A DNA stretch of 64,000 nucleotides from Arthrobacter sp. SLBN-100 (GTDB lineage: Bacteria; Actinomycetota; Actinomycetes; Actinomycetales; Micrococcaceae), in NCBI RefSeq assembly GCF_006715305.1, contig NZ_VFMY01000001.1, positions 2,852,001-2,916,000 of the forward strand, read 5' to 3'. This document shows positions 32,692 through 41,052 of the stretch, piece after piece. Every line of letters starts with the position of its first letter. Position 1 is the stretch's first letter. The translations under genes were made by a program, and so were the position numbers. The notes beneath the pieces are model-generated. The model did no database searches. It saw only the letters and a program-made list of their open reading frames with translations, and was not told the DNA's origin.

Positions 32692-32844
32692 GCGCAAATT
32701 CCTGCTTTTGCAGGTACCCGCAGTATCCACACTGTACGTCCGCCAGACCACAATCGCCCTTCCTTTCCCCGCTACGGCAGTCATTCCGAGGCTAATTTTG
32801 CTCCACGGTCAAAGCACAGGCGGACACGCCGGGAAGAGGACATC

Positions 32845-34488
32845 ATGGCAGAAACACCAGTGGCCAGATCCCGTCGCCCCGCCTTGGGCTGGCCCGTTGC
32901 GCCCGCTGCTGCACAGCGGTTGTCAACAGCGCCGTTGGCGGCGGCGGAAACCGCAGGAACCCGGTTCCTGCTGCCGCCAACGGGCACTCCAGCACCTGTA
33001 ATCCCGGGAAGGCCAGCAGCCCGAACACCAGCCACTGCACCGCAGGCACCCTTCGTTCCCCTGCGCAAGGCGGCGGCCTCATGGCTCGCCAGGCACATCA
33101 ACTTCCTCCGCACCACCGACTCGCTCCTGGTCCTGGCAGCCGTGTTTGCCGGCTACCAGCTCTCCAGTGTCGTTGTGGCGTCCGAGAGTCCCGGCGATGG
33201 TGGCACCCTGGCCACGGCTGCCGCCGTCGCCCTTTTGTGGCCCTCCGCCTTGGAGATCTACCGCACCCGCGACGCGAAGGTGCTGGGGGTGGGCGCCGAC
33301 GAATACAAGCGCGTGGCATCAGCAAGCCTGCGGATCTTCGGGCTGCTGGCTATCGCCGCAGTTGTTTTCTCCGTCCACGGCGCCGCGGCCTTCGTCACAG
33401 TGTCCCTGCCGCTGGGACTGGTATCCCTCACAGCCAACCGCTGGTTCTTCCGACGGCGGCTCACAGCCGAAAAGGCAAAGGGACGCCACCTCTCACGGGC
33501 AGTGGTTGTGGGTGACCCGGAAGACGTCCGGTATGTCGTCCAGCAGATAGCGCGGAAGTCCGGGCCTGTCTACAACATCCTCGGTGTCTGCCTCCCCGGA
33601 GCACGCCGCGGCACCGGCTTCCGCGTGGACAGCACCCTGGTGCCAGTCCTGTCCTCCACGGACGACATCGCCCGGGCCGTCCGCCTGGCGGAAGCCGACT
33701 CGGTGATTGTGGCCGGACCACTTCCCGGGGGCAACCGGTTCATCCGGGAACTCGGCTGGAAGCTCGAAGAGTGCTCCGCCGAGATGGTCCTGGCGGCAAC
33801 GCTGACCAACGTGGCCGGACCGCGCATCCACTGGCGGCCGGTGGAGGGCCTGCCCCTGATGCACGTGGACATCCCGCAGTACAGCGGCGCCAAGCATGTC
33901 CTGAAGCGGGTCATGGATGTGGCAATGGCCCTGGCCGCCCTCCTGGTGCTGTCCCCGCTGCTCCTGGTGCTTTCCCTGATAGTGCACCTGGACGGCCCCG
34001 GCCCGGTGTTCTTCCGTCAGGACAGAATCGGCAGGGGCGGAAGTGTTTTCGGAATGCTCAAGTTCCGGTCCATGGTGGTGGACGCCGAAGCCCGCCTGGC
34101 GGAGCTGAACGGGCAGAACCAGGGCGCGGGCGTCCTCTTCAAGATGCGCGACGATCCGCGGGTGACGCGATGCGGGCGCTGGATGCGCAAATACTCGCTC
34201 GACGAACTCCCGCAACTCTGGAACGTGGTGCTTGGCCACATGAGCATGGTGGGTCCGCGGCCTCCACTGGACCGCGAAGTGAGCGCCTACGAGCGGCACA
34301 CCCACCGCCGTCTGCTGATCAAACCCGGAATCACTGGACTGTGGCAGATCAACGGCCGCTCCGACCTCTCTTGGGATGAAGCCGTCCGGCTGGATCTCTA
34401 CTACGTCGAAAACTGGTCAATCGCCGGCGACCTGCTGATCCTGTGGCGGACCTTCCGCGCAGTCATCAAGCCGTCCGGCGCCTACTAA
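32845..34488 (+). CDS. Exopolysaccharide-initiating polyprenyl glycosylphosphotransferase
   Basis: 547 aa. A hydrophilic N terminus of about 80 residues precedes four or five membrane helices (about 90-190: SLLVLAAVFAGYQLSSVVV, IFGLLAIAAVVFSV, FVTVSLPLGLVSL). A nucleotide-binding-like middle domain follows, then another helix and the C-terminal bacterial sugar transferase domain from about residue 353 (KRVMDVAMALAALLVLSP, GPVFFRQDRIGRGGSVFGMLKFRSM, YSLDELPQLWNVVLGHMSMVGPRPP, PGITGLWQINGRSDLSWDEA). The family transfers a sugar-1-phosphate from UDP-sugar to undecaprenyl phosphate at the inner membrane leaflet. GAGGA precedes ATG 32845. It opens the EPS locus. Confidence 0.93.
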   Translation: MAETPVARSRRPALGWPVAPAAAQRLSTAPLAAAETAGTRFLLPPTGTPAPVIPGRPAARTPATAPQAPFVPLRKAAASWLARHINFLRTTDSLLVLAAVFAGYQLSSVVVASESPGDGGTLATAAAVALLWPSALEIYRTRDAKVLGVGADEYKRVASASLRIFGLLAIAAVVFSVHGAAAFVTVSLPLGLVSLTANRWFFRRRLTAEKAKGRHLSRAVVVGDPEDVRYVVQQIARKSGPVYNILGVCLPGARRGTGFRVDSTLVPVLSSTDDIARAVRLAEADSVIVAGPLPGGNRFIRELGWKLEECSAEMVLAATLTNVAGPRIHWRPVEGLPLMHVDIPQYSGAKHVLKRVMDVAMALAALLVLSPLLLVLSLIVHLDGPGPVFFRQDRIGRGGSVFGMLKFRSMVVDAEARLAELNGQNQGAGVLFKMRDDPRVTRCGRWMRKYSLDELPQLWNVVLGHMSMVGPRPPLDREVSAYERHTHRRLLIKPGITGLWQINGRSDLSWDEAVRLDLYYVENWSIAGDLLILWRTFRAVIKPSGAY

Positions 34489-34517
34489 ACAACCGCACCC
34501 TCGGGAAAGAAAGTGAT

Positions 34518-35651
34518 ATGAGGACATTCCACAATCCATTCCACACCCCTACCCCCCGGCAACCCGTCCCCAAACTCAAGATCGCCGTCGTGGGGGCCGG
34601 GTACTGGGGCCCGAACCTGGCGCGCAACCTGCAGGCAAGCCCCGACTGGGACCTGGTGGCGATCTGCGACCTGGATATTGAGCGGGCCCGCAAGTTGGCT
34701 GCCACACTGGGCGACATTCCAGTGGTCGAGTCGCTGGACGAGATGCTGGACACGTTTGATGTTGACACCGTGGCTATCGCGACGCCGGCACGCACCCACC
34801 ACGGGACGGTCATGACGGCGCTGCGCGCCGGAAAGCACGTCCTGGTGGAGAAGCCGCTGGCAGACAGTCGGGCGCATGGACTGGAAATGGTGGCCGAAGC
34901 ACGGGCAAACGGGTTGGTGCTGATGGCGGACCACACCTATTGCTACACACCGGCAGTGCTGAAGATGCAGGAACTGGTGCAGGCAGGGTCCCTGGGTGAA
35001 ATCCTGTTTGTGGACTCCACCCGCATCAACCTGGGGCTCGTCCAGCCGGACGTTGATGTGTTCTGGGACCTGGCGCCGCACGACTTGTCCATCCTCGATT
35101 TCGTCCTCCCCGGCGGGCTGAACCCGGCCGAAGTCTCGGCTTTCGGCGCCGATCCGCTGGGAACCGGGCGGGACTGCGTGGGGCACCTGAACTTCCGGCT
35201 TCCCAATGATGCCACCGCCCACGTGCACGTGAACTGGCTCAGCCCCACCAAGATCCGGCAGATGGTGATCGGCGGATCCCTCCGCACCCTCGTGTGGGAT
35301 GACCTGAACCCGCAGCAGCGGCTCAGCGTGTACGACCGGGGCGTCAGCCTGGACCGGCAGCCGAAGTCGGCCGGGGAGAAGGCATCCGACGCTGTGTCCT
35401 ACCGGCTCGGGGACACCTGGTCGCCCGCCCTGCCGGAACGCGAGGCGCTGGGACAGGTGGTCGCCGAACTCGCCTTCTGCATCCGCAACGGCCAGGAGGC
35501 GCGGACCGGCGGCGAATCGGGCCTTCGGGTCCTTTCCGTCCTGGAGGCGGTGAGCCGCAGCCTCAGTCTGGACGGCCAGGCCTCCCCTGTTGAAGGTACC
35601 GGTGCAGCAGAGGCCGCAGCTTCCGGCGTCGAACTCGAGGGTGTGCGGTGA
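34518..35651 (+). CDS. Gfo/Idh/MocA-family NAD(P)-dependent sugar oxidoreductase
   Basis: 377 aa from ATG 34518. The Rossmann start is KLKIAVVGAGYWGPNLARNLQAS, followed by VAIATPARTHHGTVMTALRAGKHVLVEKPLA (the family EKP motif). The C-terminal half has GLVQPDVDVFWDLAPHDLSILDFVL. In surface-sugar pathways (WbpB, FdtA-linked and similar) such enzymes oxidise a sugar-nucleotide at C3 before amination by a DegT enzyme. The downstream DegT genes fit this. Its stop overlaps the next GTG by 4 nt. The precise sugar cannot be told. Confidence 0.9.
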   Translation: MRTFHNPFHTPTPRQPVPKLKIAVVGAGYWGPNLARNLQASPDWDLVAICDLDIERARKLAATLGDIPVVESLDEMLDTFDVDTVAIATPARTHHGTVMTALRAGKHVLVEKPLADSRAHGLEMVAEARANGLVLMADHTYCYTPAVLKMQELVQAGSLGEILFVDSTRINLGLVQPDVDVFWDLAPHDLSILDFVLPGGLNPAEVSAFGADPLGTGRDCVGHLNFRLPNDATAHVHVNWLSPTKIRQMVIGGSLRTLVWDDLNPQQRLSVYDRGVSLDRQPKSAGEKASDAVSYRLGDTWSPALPEREALGQVVAELAFCIRNGQEARTGGESGLRVLSVLEAVSRSLSLDGQASPVEGTGAAEAAASGVELEGVR

Positions 35652-36643
35652 GCCGGCTGCAGGGGGCCAACGTCCTGGTAACCGGAGGAGCGGGAACCAT
35701 CGGTTCCACATTGGTGGACGCGCTGCTCGAAGCGGGCGTTGAACGCGTGGAGGTCCTGGACAACCTGGTCCGCGGCCGCCTGGACAACCTGGACGGAGCC
35801 TTGGCCAGCGGGCAGGTGGAGCTGGTGTACGGAGACATCGGGGACCGTGACCTGGTCCATGACCTGACCAGGGGCAAGGATCTGGTGTTCCACCAGGCGG
35901 CCATCCGGATCACCCAGTGCGCTGAGGAACCGCGACTGGCGCTGGAGGTCATGGTGGACGGAACCTTCAACATCCTCGAAGCCGCCGCCGAGCACAAGGT
36001 GGACAAGCTGGTAGCTGCGTCCAGCGCCTCGGTGTACGGCATGGCGGAGGAATTTCCCACCCGCGAAAGCCATCACCACGCCAATAACGATACCTTTTAT
36101 GGGGCCGCGAAATCCTTCAACGAAGGAATGGCCCGCAGCTTCCACGCAATGACCGGCCTGGATTTCGTGATGCTCCGCTACTTCAACGTCTATGGCCCGC
36201 GGATGGATGTCCACGGGCTGTACACCGAAGTCCTGGTGCGCTGGATGGAGAGGATCATGGACGGCCGGCCCCCGCTGATTTTCGGGGACGGGCTGCAGAC
36301 GATGGACTTCGTTTATACGGCCGACGTGGCGCGGGCGAATGTCCTCGCAGCCGCCAGCGACGTCACGAACGGAATCTACAACATCGCCAGCGGAACCGAG
36401 ACCAGCCTGCTGGAGATGGCGGAGGCGCTGCTGCGGGTCATGGGTTCGGATTTGGTGGTTGAGCACGGGCAGGCGCGGCAGGTCAACGGCGTGGTCCGCC
36501 GCCTTGCGGACATCTCCGCGGCTGCCCGTGATCTGGGGTTCAAGGCGGAAGCCGACCTCGAGGCAGGACTGCGGGAGCTCGTCGCCTGGTGGAAGCCGCT
36601 CAGGGACGAGATCGCGGCGACAAGGAAGGTCGGTGCCAAATGA
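35648..36643 (+). CDS. NAD-dependent epimerase/dehydratase (extended SDR)
   Basis: 331 aa from GTG 35648 (GTGA overlap with the previous stop). The NAD-binding motif is LVTGGAGTIGSTLVDALL; catalytic Ser/Tyr/Lys are in ASSASVYG and YGAAK; the substrate region is MLRYFNVYGPRMD and IFGDGLQTMDFVYTADVARA. It is related to UDP-glucose 4-epimerases and UDP-glucuronate decarboxylases. It likely makes an epimerised or 4-keto nucleotide sugar for the polymer. The substrate is undetermined. Confidence 0.92.
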   Translation: MSRLQGANVLVTGGAGTIGSTLVDALLEAGVERVEVLDNLVRGRLDNLDGALASGQVELVYGDIGDRDLVHDLTRGKDLVFHQAAIRITQCAEEPRLALEVMVDGTFNILEAAAEHKVDKLVAASSASVYGMAEEFPTRESHHHANNDTFYGAAKSFNEGMARSFHAMTGLDFVMLRYFNVYGPRMDVHGLYTEVLVRWMERIMDGRPPLIFGDGLQTMDFVYTADVARANVLAAASDVTNGIYNIASGTETSLLEMAEALLRVMGSDLVVEHGQARQVNGVVRRLADISAAARDLGFKAEADLEAGLRELVAWWKPLRDEIAATRKVGAK

Positions 36644-37806
36644 GCACGGATGCGGTCCTTTCCCGGATCAATGTCATGAAGCCCTGGCTTGGGGAAGAAG
36701 AAGCCAGGGCCCTGGCGGAAGTGGTTGCCTCCGGCTGGGTGGCCCAGGGACCGAAGGTTAAGGAGTTCGAAGCAGCGTTCGCCGCCGCGCAGGGGGTTCG
36801 GCACGCCGTCGCAACCTCCAACTGCACTACTGCCCTGCACCTGGCGCTGGTGGTGGCGGGCATCGGCCCGGGCGACGACGTAGTGGTGCCGTCGCTGTCC
36901 TTTATCGCGACGGCGAACGCTGTCACCTATGTCGGGGCCCGCCCCGTGTTCTGCGACGTCGATCCGGCAACAGGCAACGTGACCGCGGAAACCATCCACG
37001 CGGCCCTGACCCTTGATACCCGGGCTGTGATCGTGGTGGACCAGGGCGGCGTACCCCTGGACATGGACCCGATCCGCGAACTCTGTGACCGCCATGAGAT
37101 TACCGTCGTCGAAGATGCTGCCTGCGCTGTTGGCTCCACCTACAAGGACCGGCCGGTGGGTGCCAGAGCGGACGTGGCGGTGTGGTCCTTCCATCCCCGC
37201 AAGATCCTCACCACCGGCGAAGGCGGAATGCTCACCACCAACCGGGCCGATTGGGCAGCCCGGGCCAGGACTCTCCGGGAGCACTCCATGAGCGTGTCCG
37301 CCACGGACCGGCACGGCTCCCTGCTGGCAATGCCGGAGGTCTACCTTGAGGTGGGGTTCAACTACCGGATGACGGACCTGCAGGCCGCCGTCGGAATTGT
37401 GCAACTGGGGCGGCTGCCCGAGGTGGTACAACGTCGCCGGGACATTGCGGCGCGGTATGTCGCCGGACTCGCTGGCCTGCGGGGGCTGCGGCTGGTGTCC
37501 GACCCGCCCTACGGGACCAGCAACTTCCAGTCGCTGTGGCTGGAGGTCTTGCCCGGTTTCGGCACAACGCGTGAAGGCCTGTTGGCACGCCTCGCGGAAG
37601 CGGGCATCTCCGCCCGCAGGGGCATCATGGCGGCACACCGGCAGCCGGCGTACCGCAAGCGGGACACCGGCAATTCATTGCTGCCTAACACCGAACGGCT
37701 CAACGACAGGACGCTGATCCTTCCGGTCTTCCACGAACTCGACGATGCAAGCCTCAGCCGGATCATCTGCGCCATCCGCGATACCGCCACAGGGGGGGCG
37801 ACATGA
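36640..37806 (+). CDS. DegT/DnrJ/EryC1/StrS aminotransferase, C4-type candidate
   Basis: 388 aa from ATG 36640 (ATGA overlap with the previous stop). Fold-type I PLP enzyme; the Schiff-base Lys is in SFHPRKILTTGEGGMLTTN, preceded by VVEDAACAVGS with the PLP-contacting Asp. The SFHPRK-(I/L)-TTGEGG form is typical of perosamine-synthase and PglE-type enzymes that aminate C4 of 4-keto sugars. A NeuD/PglD-like acyltransferase follows at once. Start and stop both overlap neighbours by 4 nt. The position of amination is inferred. Confidence 0.92.
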   Translation: MSTDAVLSRINVMKPWLGEEEARALAEVVASGWVAQGPKVKEFEAAFAAAQGVRHAVATSNCTTALHLALVVAGIGPGDDVVVPSLSFIATANAVTYVGARPVFCDVDPATGNVTAETIHAALTLDTRAVIVVDQGGVPLDMDPIRELCDRHEITVVEDAACAVGSTYKDRPVGARADVAVWSFHPRKILTTGEGGMLTTNRADWAARARTLREHSMSVSATDRHGSLLAMPEVYLEVGFNYRMTDLQAAVGIVQLGRLPEVVQRRRDIAARYVAGLAGLRGLRLVSDPPYGTSNFQSLWLEVLPGFGTTREGLLARLAEAGISARRGIMAAHRQPAYRKRDTGNSLLPNTERLNDRTLILPVFHELDDASLSRIICAIRDTATGGAT

Positions 37807-38462
37807 GCGAGCTGATTTTGATTGCGGCGAGCGGCCTGGCCAGGGAAGTCCTGGCGATGGTGCGGGCCAGCGGACAGTACGACGTCGTGGGTTTGCTGGA
37901 TGACGACAAGGAGATGGCCGGCGTAACGGTGGACGGTGCTCCGGTGCTTGGGACCATCGACGATGCCGTCAACTACACGCACGCGCTGATCCTGGTCTGC
38001 ATCGGCTCGGGGAAGTCACGGGAAGCAGTGGTGTCGAGGCTTACGGGGATGGGACTTAATGAGGCGCGCTACGCCACGGCGGTGGACCCCTCCGTGCACT
38101 ACCCGGAGGGCTGCCGGATCGGAAGGGGGAGCATCCTGCTGCGCAACGTCACCATGACTGCCTCGGTCACTCTCGGTTCGCACGTGGTGGCCATGCCGTC
38201 CGTGACATTCACGCACGACGACGACGTGGCGGACTTTGCCACGTTCGCTGCGGGAGTGTCCCTGGGCGGCGGAGTCCGGATCGGCAGGGCTGCTTACCTG
38301 GGTATGAACGCCAGCGTCCGTGAACGGACGTCGGTGGGTGCGTACGCGACGGTGGGCATGGGTGCCGCGGTGCTCAGCAATGTGCCCGACGGCGAGACCT
38401 GGGTGGGTGTACCGGCTCATGAAATTGAACGGGAAAGTTTCCATTTTGGGGGTGTGCGGTGA
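37803..38462 (+). CDS. NeuD/PglD-family sugar O/N-acyltransferase
   Basis: 219 aa. An N-terminal Rossmann-like PglD domain (ELILIAASGLAREVLAMVR, VGLLDDD) is followed by a left-handed beta-helix of hexapeptide repeats (HYPEGCRIGRGSILLRNVTM, VSLGGGVRIGRAAYLGMNAS, GAYATVGMGAAVLSNVPDG) and a short C-terminal tail. PglD acetylates UDP-4-amino sugars in bacillosamine synthesis, and NeuD acts in sialic-acid loci. Placed directly after the C4-type aminotransferase, it most likely N-acylates that product. Overlaps ATGA and GTGA on both sides. Confidence 0.92.
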   Translation: MSELILIAASGLAREVLAMVRASGQYDVVGLLDDDKEMAGVTVDGAPVLGTIDDAVNYTHALILVCIGSGKSREAVVSRLTGMGLNEARYATAVDPSVHYPEGCRIGRGSILLRNVTMTASVTLGSHVVAMPSVTFTHDDDVADFATFAAGVSLGGGVRIGRAAYLGMNASVRERTSVGAYATVGMGAAVLSNVPDGETWVGVPAHEIERESFHFGGVR

Positions 38463-39598
38463 GTGCGGAAGTTGAAGTCCGGGCTGATTCAACGGTGCCG
38501 TTGGTGGACCTGGCGGCGCAGCAGGCGGATGTCCACGAGCAGGTCATGGCGGAACTGGCCGAGGTGTTTAAAGGGGCGTCCTTCATAGGTGGTCCGGCTG
38601 TGGCCCACTTCGAAGCTGCCTACGCTTCGTTCGTCGGAACCAGGCATTGCATTGGTGTGGCCAACGGTACCGATGCGCTGGAGCTGGCCCTGCGGGCAGG
38701 CGGTGTCACACCTGGGGGTGAGGTCATTCTTCCCGCCAACACCTTCATTGCTACGGCCGAGGCCGTAAGCCGGATCGGGGCGGTACCAGTTCCGGTGGAT
38801 GTGGACCCGGAATACCTACTGATGGATCCCTCTGCCGTCGCCGCGGCCGTGACGTCCCGGACCCAGGCTATTGTCCCGGTTCACCTCTTCGGGCAGACGG
38901 CGTTCGTAGAGCGGTTGGTCCCTATCGCTGATGCTTGCGGGGCTGTGATTATCGAAGACGCTGCCCAGTCGCAGGGGGCAAGGCGCTTTGGCCGTGCTGC
39001 CGGCACGCTGGGCCTTGCTGCCGGCACCAGTTTCTATCCGGGGAAAAACCTTGGTGCGGCCGGTGATGCTGGTGCGGTGCTGACAGATGACCCGCGCGTT
39101 GCCGCCCGGGTGCGGATGTTGGGTGCCCATGGCAGCTCGGAGAAGTACCGCCACGATGCTATTGGCATAAACTCACGGCTCGACACCGTTCAAGCGGTGG
39201 TGCTCAAGGCCAAACTGGAGCGGTTAGCGTCCTGGAACCTCCTGCGGCGGGCGGCGGCTGAACGATATTCGGAGCTGCTCGCTGATGTTCCCGGTGTTGT
39301 TGTCCCTCGCGAGGCGCCCGGAAATGTCGATGTTTGGCACTTGTACGTGGTGCGGGTACCCCAGCGAGATGTTGTTCTAGCTGCTCTTCACTCGGCGGGG
39401 ATCCAGGCCGGGATCCACTATCCGGTTCCGGTGCATCTCAGTGGGGCCTACGGTTCCGACGGCTCGCTGCCGGGATCCTTCCCTGTTGCAGAGGAAGCCG
39501 CCGGACAGATACTGTCCCTGCCCCTTTACCCGCACATCACCGCCGGGCAACAGGAGCGGGTTGTGGAGGCGCTGCGCGACGCCTTGGAGGCATCGTGA
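38459..39598 (+). CDS. DegT/DnrJ/EryC1/StrS aminotransferase, WbpE/FdtB-like (C3-type candidate)
   Basis: 379 aa from GTG 38459. It starts VPLVDLAAQQADVHEQVMAELA. The Schiff-base Lys is in SFYPGKNLGAAGDAGAVLTDD, and VVIIEDAAQSQGA-type text binds PLP. The SFYPGKNLGA-GDAG form is typical of the enzymes that aminate C3 (WbpE, FdtB) or related amino-sugar synthesis. With the Gfo/Idh oxidoreductase it could make a 3-amino sugar, while the other DegT gene makes a 4-amino one. Two distinct aminotransferases in one locus suggest a diamino sugar or two amino sugars. Confidence 0.92.
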   Translation: MSAEVEVRADSTVPLVDLAAQQADVHEQVMAELAEVFKGASFIGGPAVAHFEAAYASFVGTRHCIGVANGTDALELALRAGGVTPGGEVILPANTFIATAEAVSRIGAVPVPVDVDPEYLLMDPSAVAAAVTSRTQAIVPVHLFGQTAFVERLVPIADACGAVIIEDAAQSQGARRFGRAAGTLGLAAGTSFYPGKNLGAAGDAGAVLTDDPRVAARVRMLGAHGSSEKYRHDAIGINSRLDTVQAVVLKAKLERLASWNLLRRAAAERYSELLADVPGVVVPREAPGNVDVWHLYVVRVPQRDVVLAALHSAGIQAGIHYPVPVHLSGAYGSDGSLPGSFPVAEEAAGQILSLPLYPHITAGQQERVVEALRDALEAS

Positions 39599-41052
39599 CG
39601 AGTACCACCACCCGCCCCGGCGCTTCCAGCGCCTTCGGCTGGAGCGTGCTCAACACAGTGTTGTCCCGGATAGGAACGCTTGGAATCGGAATCGTGCTTG
39701 CCCGCGTCCTGGGACCTGAATCCTTCGGCACCTTCGCGGTGGCATTGGTCGCGCTTATGGCGGTCCTCAGTTTTAACGAGCTGGGGGTATCACTGGCTAT
39801 TGTGCGTTGGCCAGGGGACCCTTCCAGGATCGTGCCCACGGTCAACACGATATCCGTTGCCGGCAGTGCGCTATTCTGCACCGCCGCAATTTTTGCCGCA
39901 CCGGTGTTTACCGCGGCTGTCGGCGACCCGGACGCCACCGGTGTGATTCGTGTGTTGATTCTTAGTGTCTTTATCAACGGGATCGTGGCCTCGCCGGCCG
40001 CTTTGCTCCAGCGTGATTTCCGTGAGAAAACCCGAATGGGGATCGACCAGGCGAATGTCTGGGTTGGGGCGGTCCTTTCGCTCGCCTTGGCAGTTGCAGG
40101 TATGGGAGCCATGGCTTTGGCGGTGGGCCGGGTTGCGGGGAGCCTCATCTCAGCGGTGATGTTCCTCAAGGCTTCCCCACTGCCGTACCGGTTTGGCCTG
40201 GACCGTACGCTGGTTGGCCCCCTGCTTCGCTTCGGCCTGCCTTTGGCTGGGACGAGCATAATATTCTTCGCGGTGGGCTACAGTGACCAGCTCACGGCCG
40301 GAATATTGCTGGGAACAACAGGGCTGGGGTTCTACGTCCTGGCCTTCAACCTCGCCAGCTGGCCCGTGAGCATCCTGGCGCAACCGTTGCGAAGGGTGGC
40401 GCCCGCCGCGTTCTCGTCCCTGCAAAATGACCCGTCCAGACTCAATGACACGCTGGGTGCCATCTTCTCTGTCCTCCTATGCGTCACACTGCCGCCAATG
40501 GTCTTCCTTGCCGCCAGCTCCGAACCGGTGGTCAACCTGCTCTACGGGATGGCCTGGCTCCCAGCGGCCGCCGTGCTGTCCTGGCTCGTCATAGCTGCGT
40601 TTGCAAAGATCATTTGCGACCTGGCGTACGACTTCCTGGTGGTCCTGGGAAGATCCGGCACGGTCTTCATGATCCAGGCCGTGAGCTTGGTGGTCCTCAT
40701 ACCCGCGCTTATCTCCGGCGCCCTCCTGTTCGGGCTGGCTGGCCTCGCGGCAGCACAGGCGCTGGTCACGGGCCTCGTCGTCCTCCCCTGCTACCTGCGC
40801 CAGGTGCGCAAAGCAGGCGTCAATCTCGCACCCATGGCCAGGAGCAGCTGTCTTCCAGCCAGTGCCGGGCTCGCAGCTGGCGCCTTCGCCTGGCTGATGG
40901 CAACGGTGCAACCTGATCCACTTCCCGCAGTTGCATCTTCGGGATTGGTCGCAGGAGCCCTTGCCCTGGGCCTGCTCTACCTGCGCCGAACCTCGCTGGG
41001 ACTCCTGCGCACCATTGGAAATGCTTCTCAAACTGCCGGGGCGGTCGCATGA
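39595..41052 (+). CDS. Wzx-type polysaccharide flippase
   Basis: 485 aa from GTG 39595; the frame is open far upstream but there it runs inside the previous gene. About 12-14 membrane helices with Wzx/MOP text: SAFGWSVLNTVLSRIGTLGIGIVLARVLGPESFGTFAVALV, then RDFREKTRMGIDQANVW and the second-half FGLPLAGTSIIFFAVGYSDQLTAGILLG. It should translocate the lipid-linked repeat unit across the cytoplasmic membrane. GTGA and ATGA overlaps flank it. Confidence 0.92.
   Translation: MTSTTTRPGASSAFGWSVLNTVLSRIGTLGIGIVLARVLGPESFGTFAVALVALMAVLSFNELGVSLAIVRWPGDPSRIVPTVNTISVAGSALFCTAAIFAAPVFTAAVGDPDATGVIRVLILSVFINGIVASPAALLQRDFREKTRMGIDQANVWVGAVLSLALAVAGMGAMALAVGRVAGSLISAVMFLKASPLPYRFGLDRTLVGPLLRFGLPLAGTSIIFFAVGYSDQLTAGILLGTTGLGFYVLAFNLASWPVSILAQPLRRVAPAAFSSLQNDPSRLNDTLGAIFSVLLCVTLPPMVFLAASSEPVVNLLYGMAWLPAAAVLSWLVIAAFAKIICDLAYDFLVVLGRSGTVFMIQAVSLVVLIPALISGALLFGLAGLAAAQALVTGLVVLPCYLRQVRKAGVNLAPMARSSCLPASAGLAAGAFAWLMATVQPDPLPAVASSGLVAGALALGLLYLRRTSLGLLRTIGNASQTAGAVA

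Noticed and set aside
32701..32714. CCTGC-TTTT-GCAGG hairpin after the LAL gene
   Set aside because: Only 5 bp with no T-tract; too weak to call a terminator.
39334..39594. Longer N terminus for the flippase
   Set aside because: The extension lies in another frame inside the preceding aminotransferase gene and has no ribosome-binding site; GTG 39595 fits the overlap pattern.
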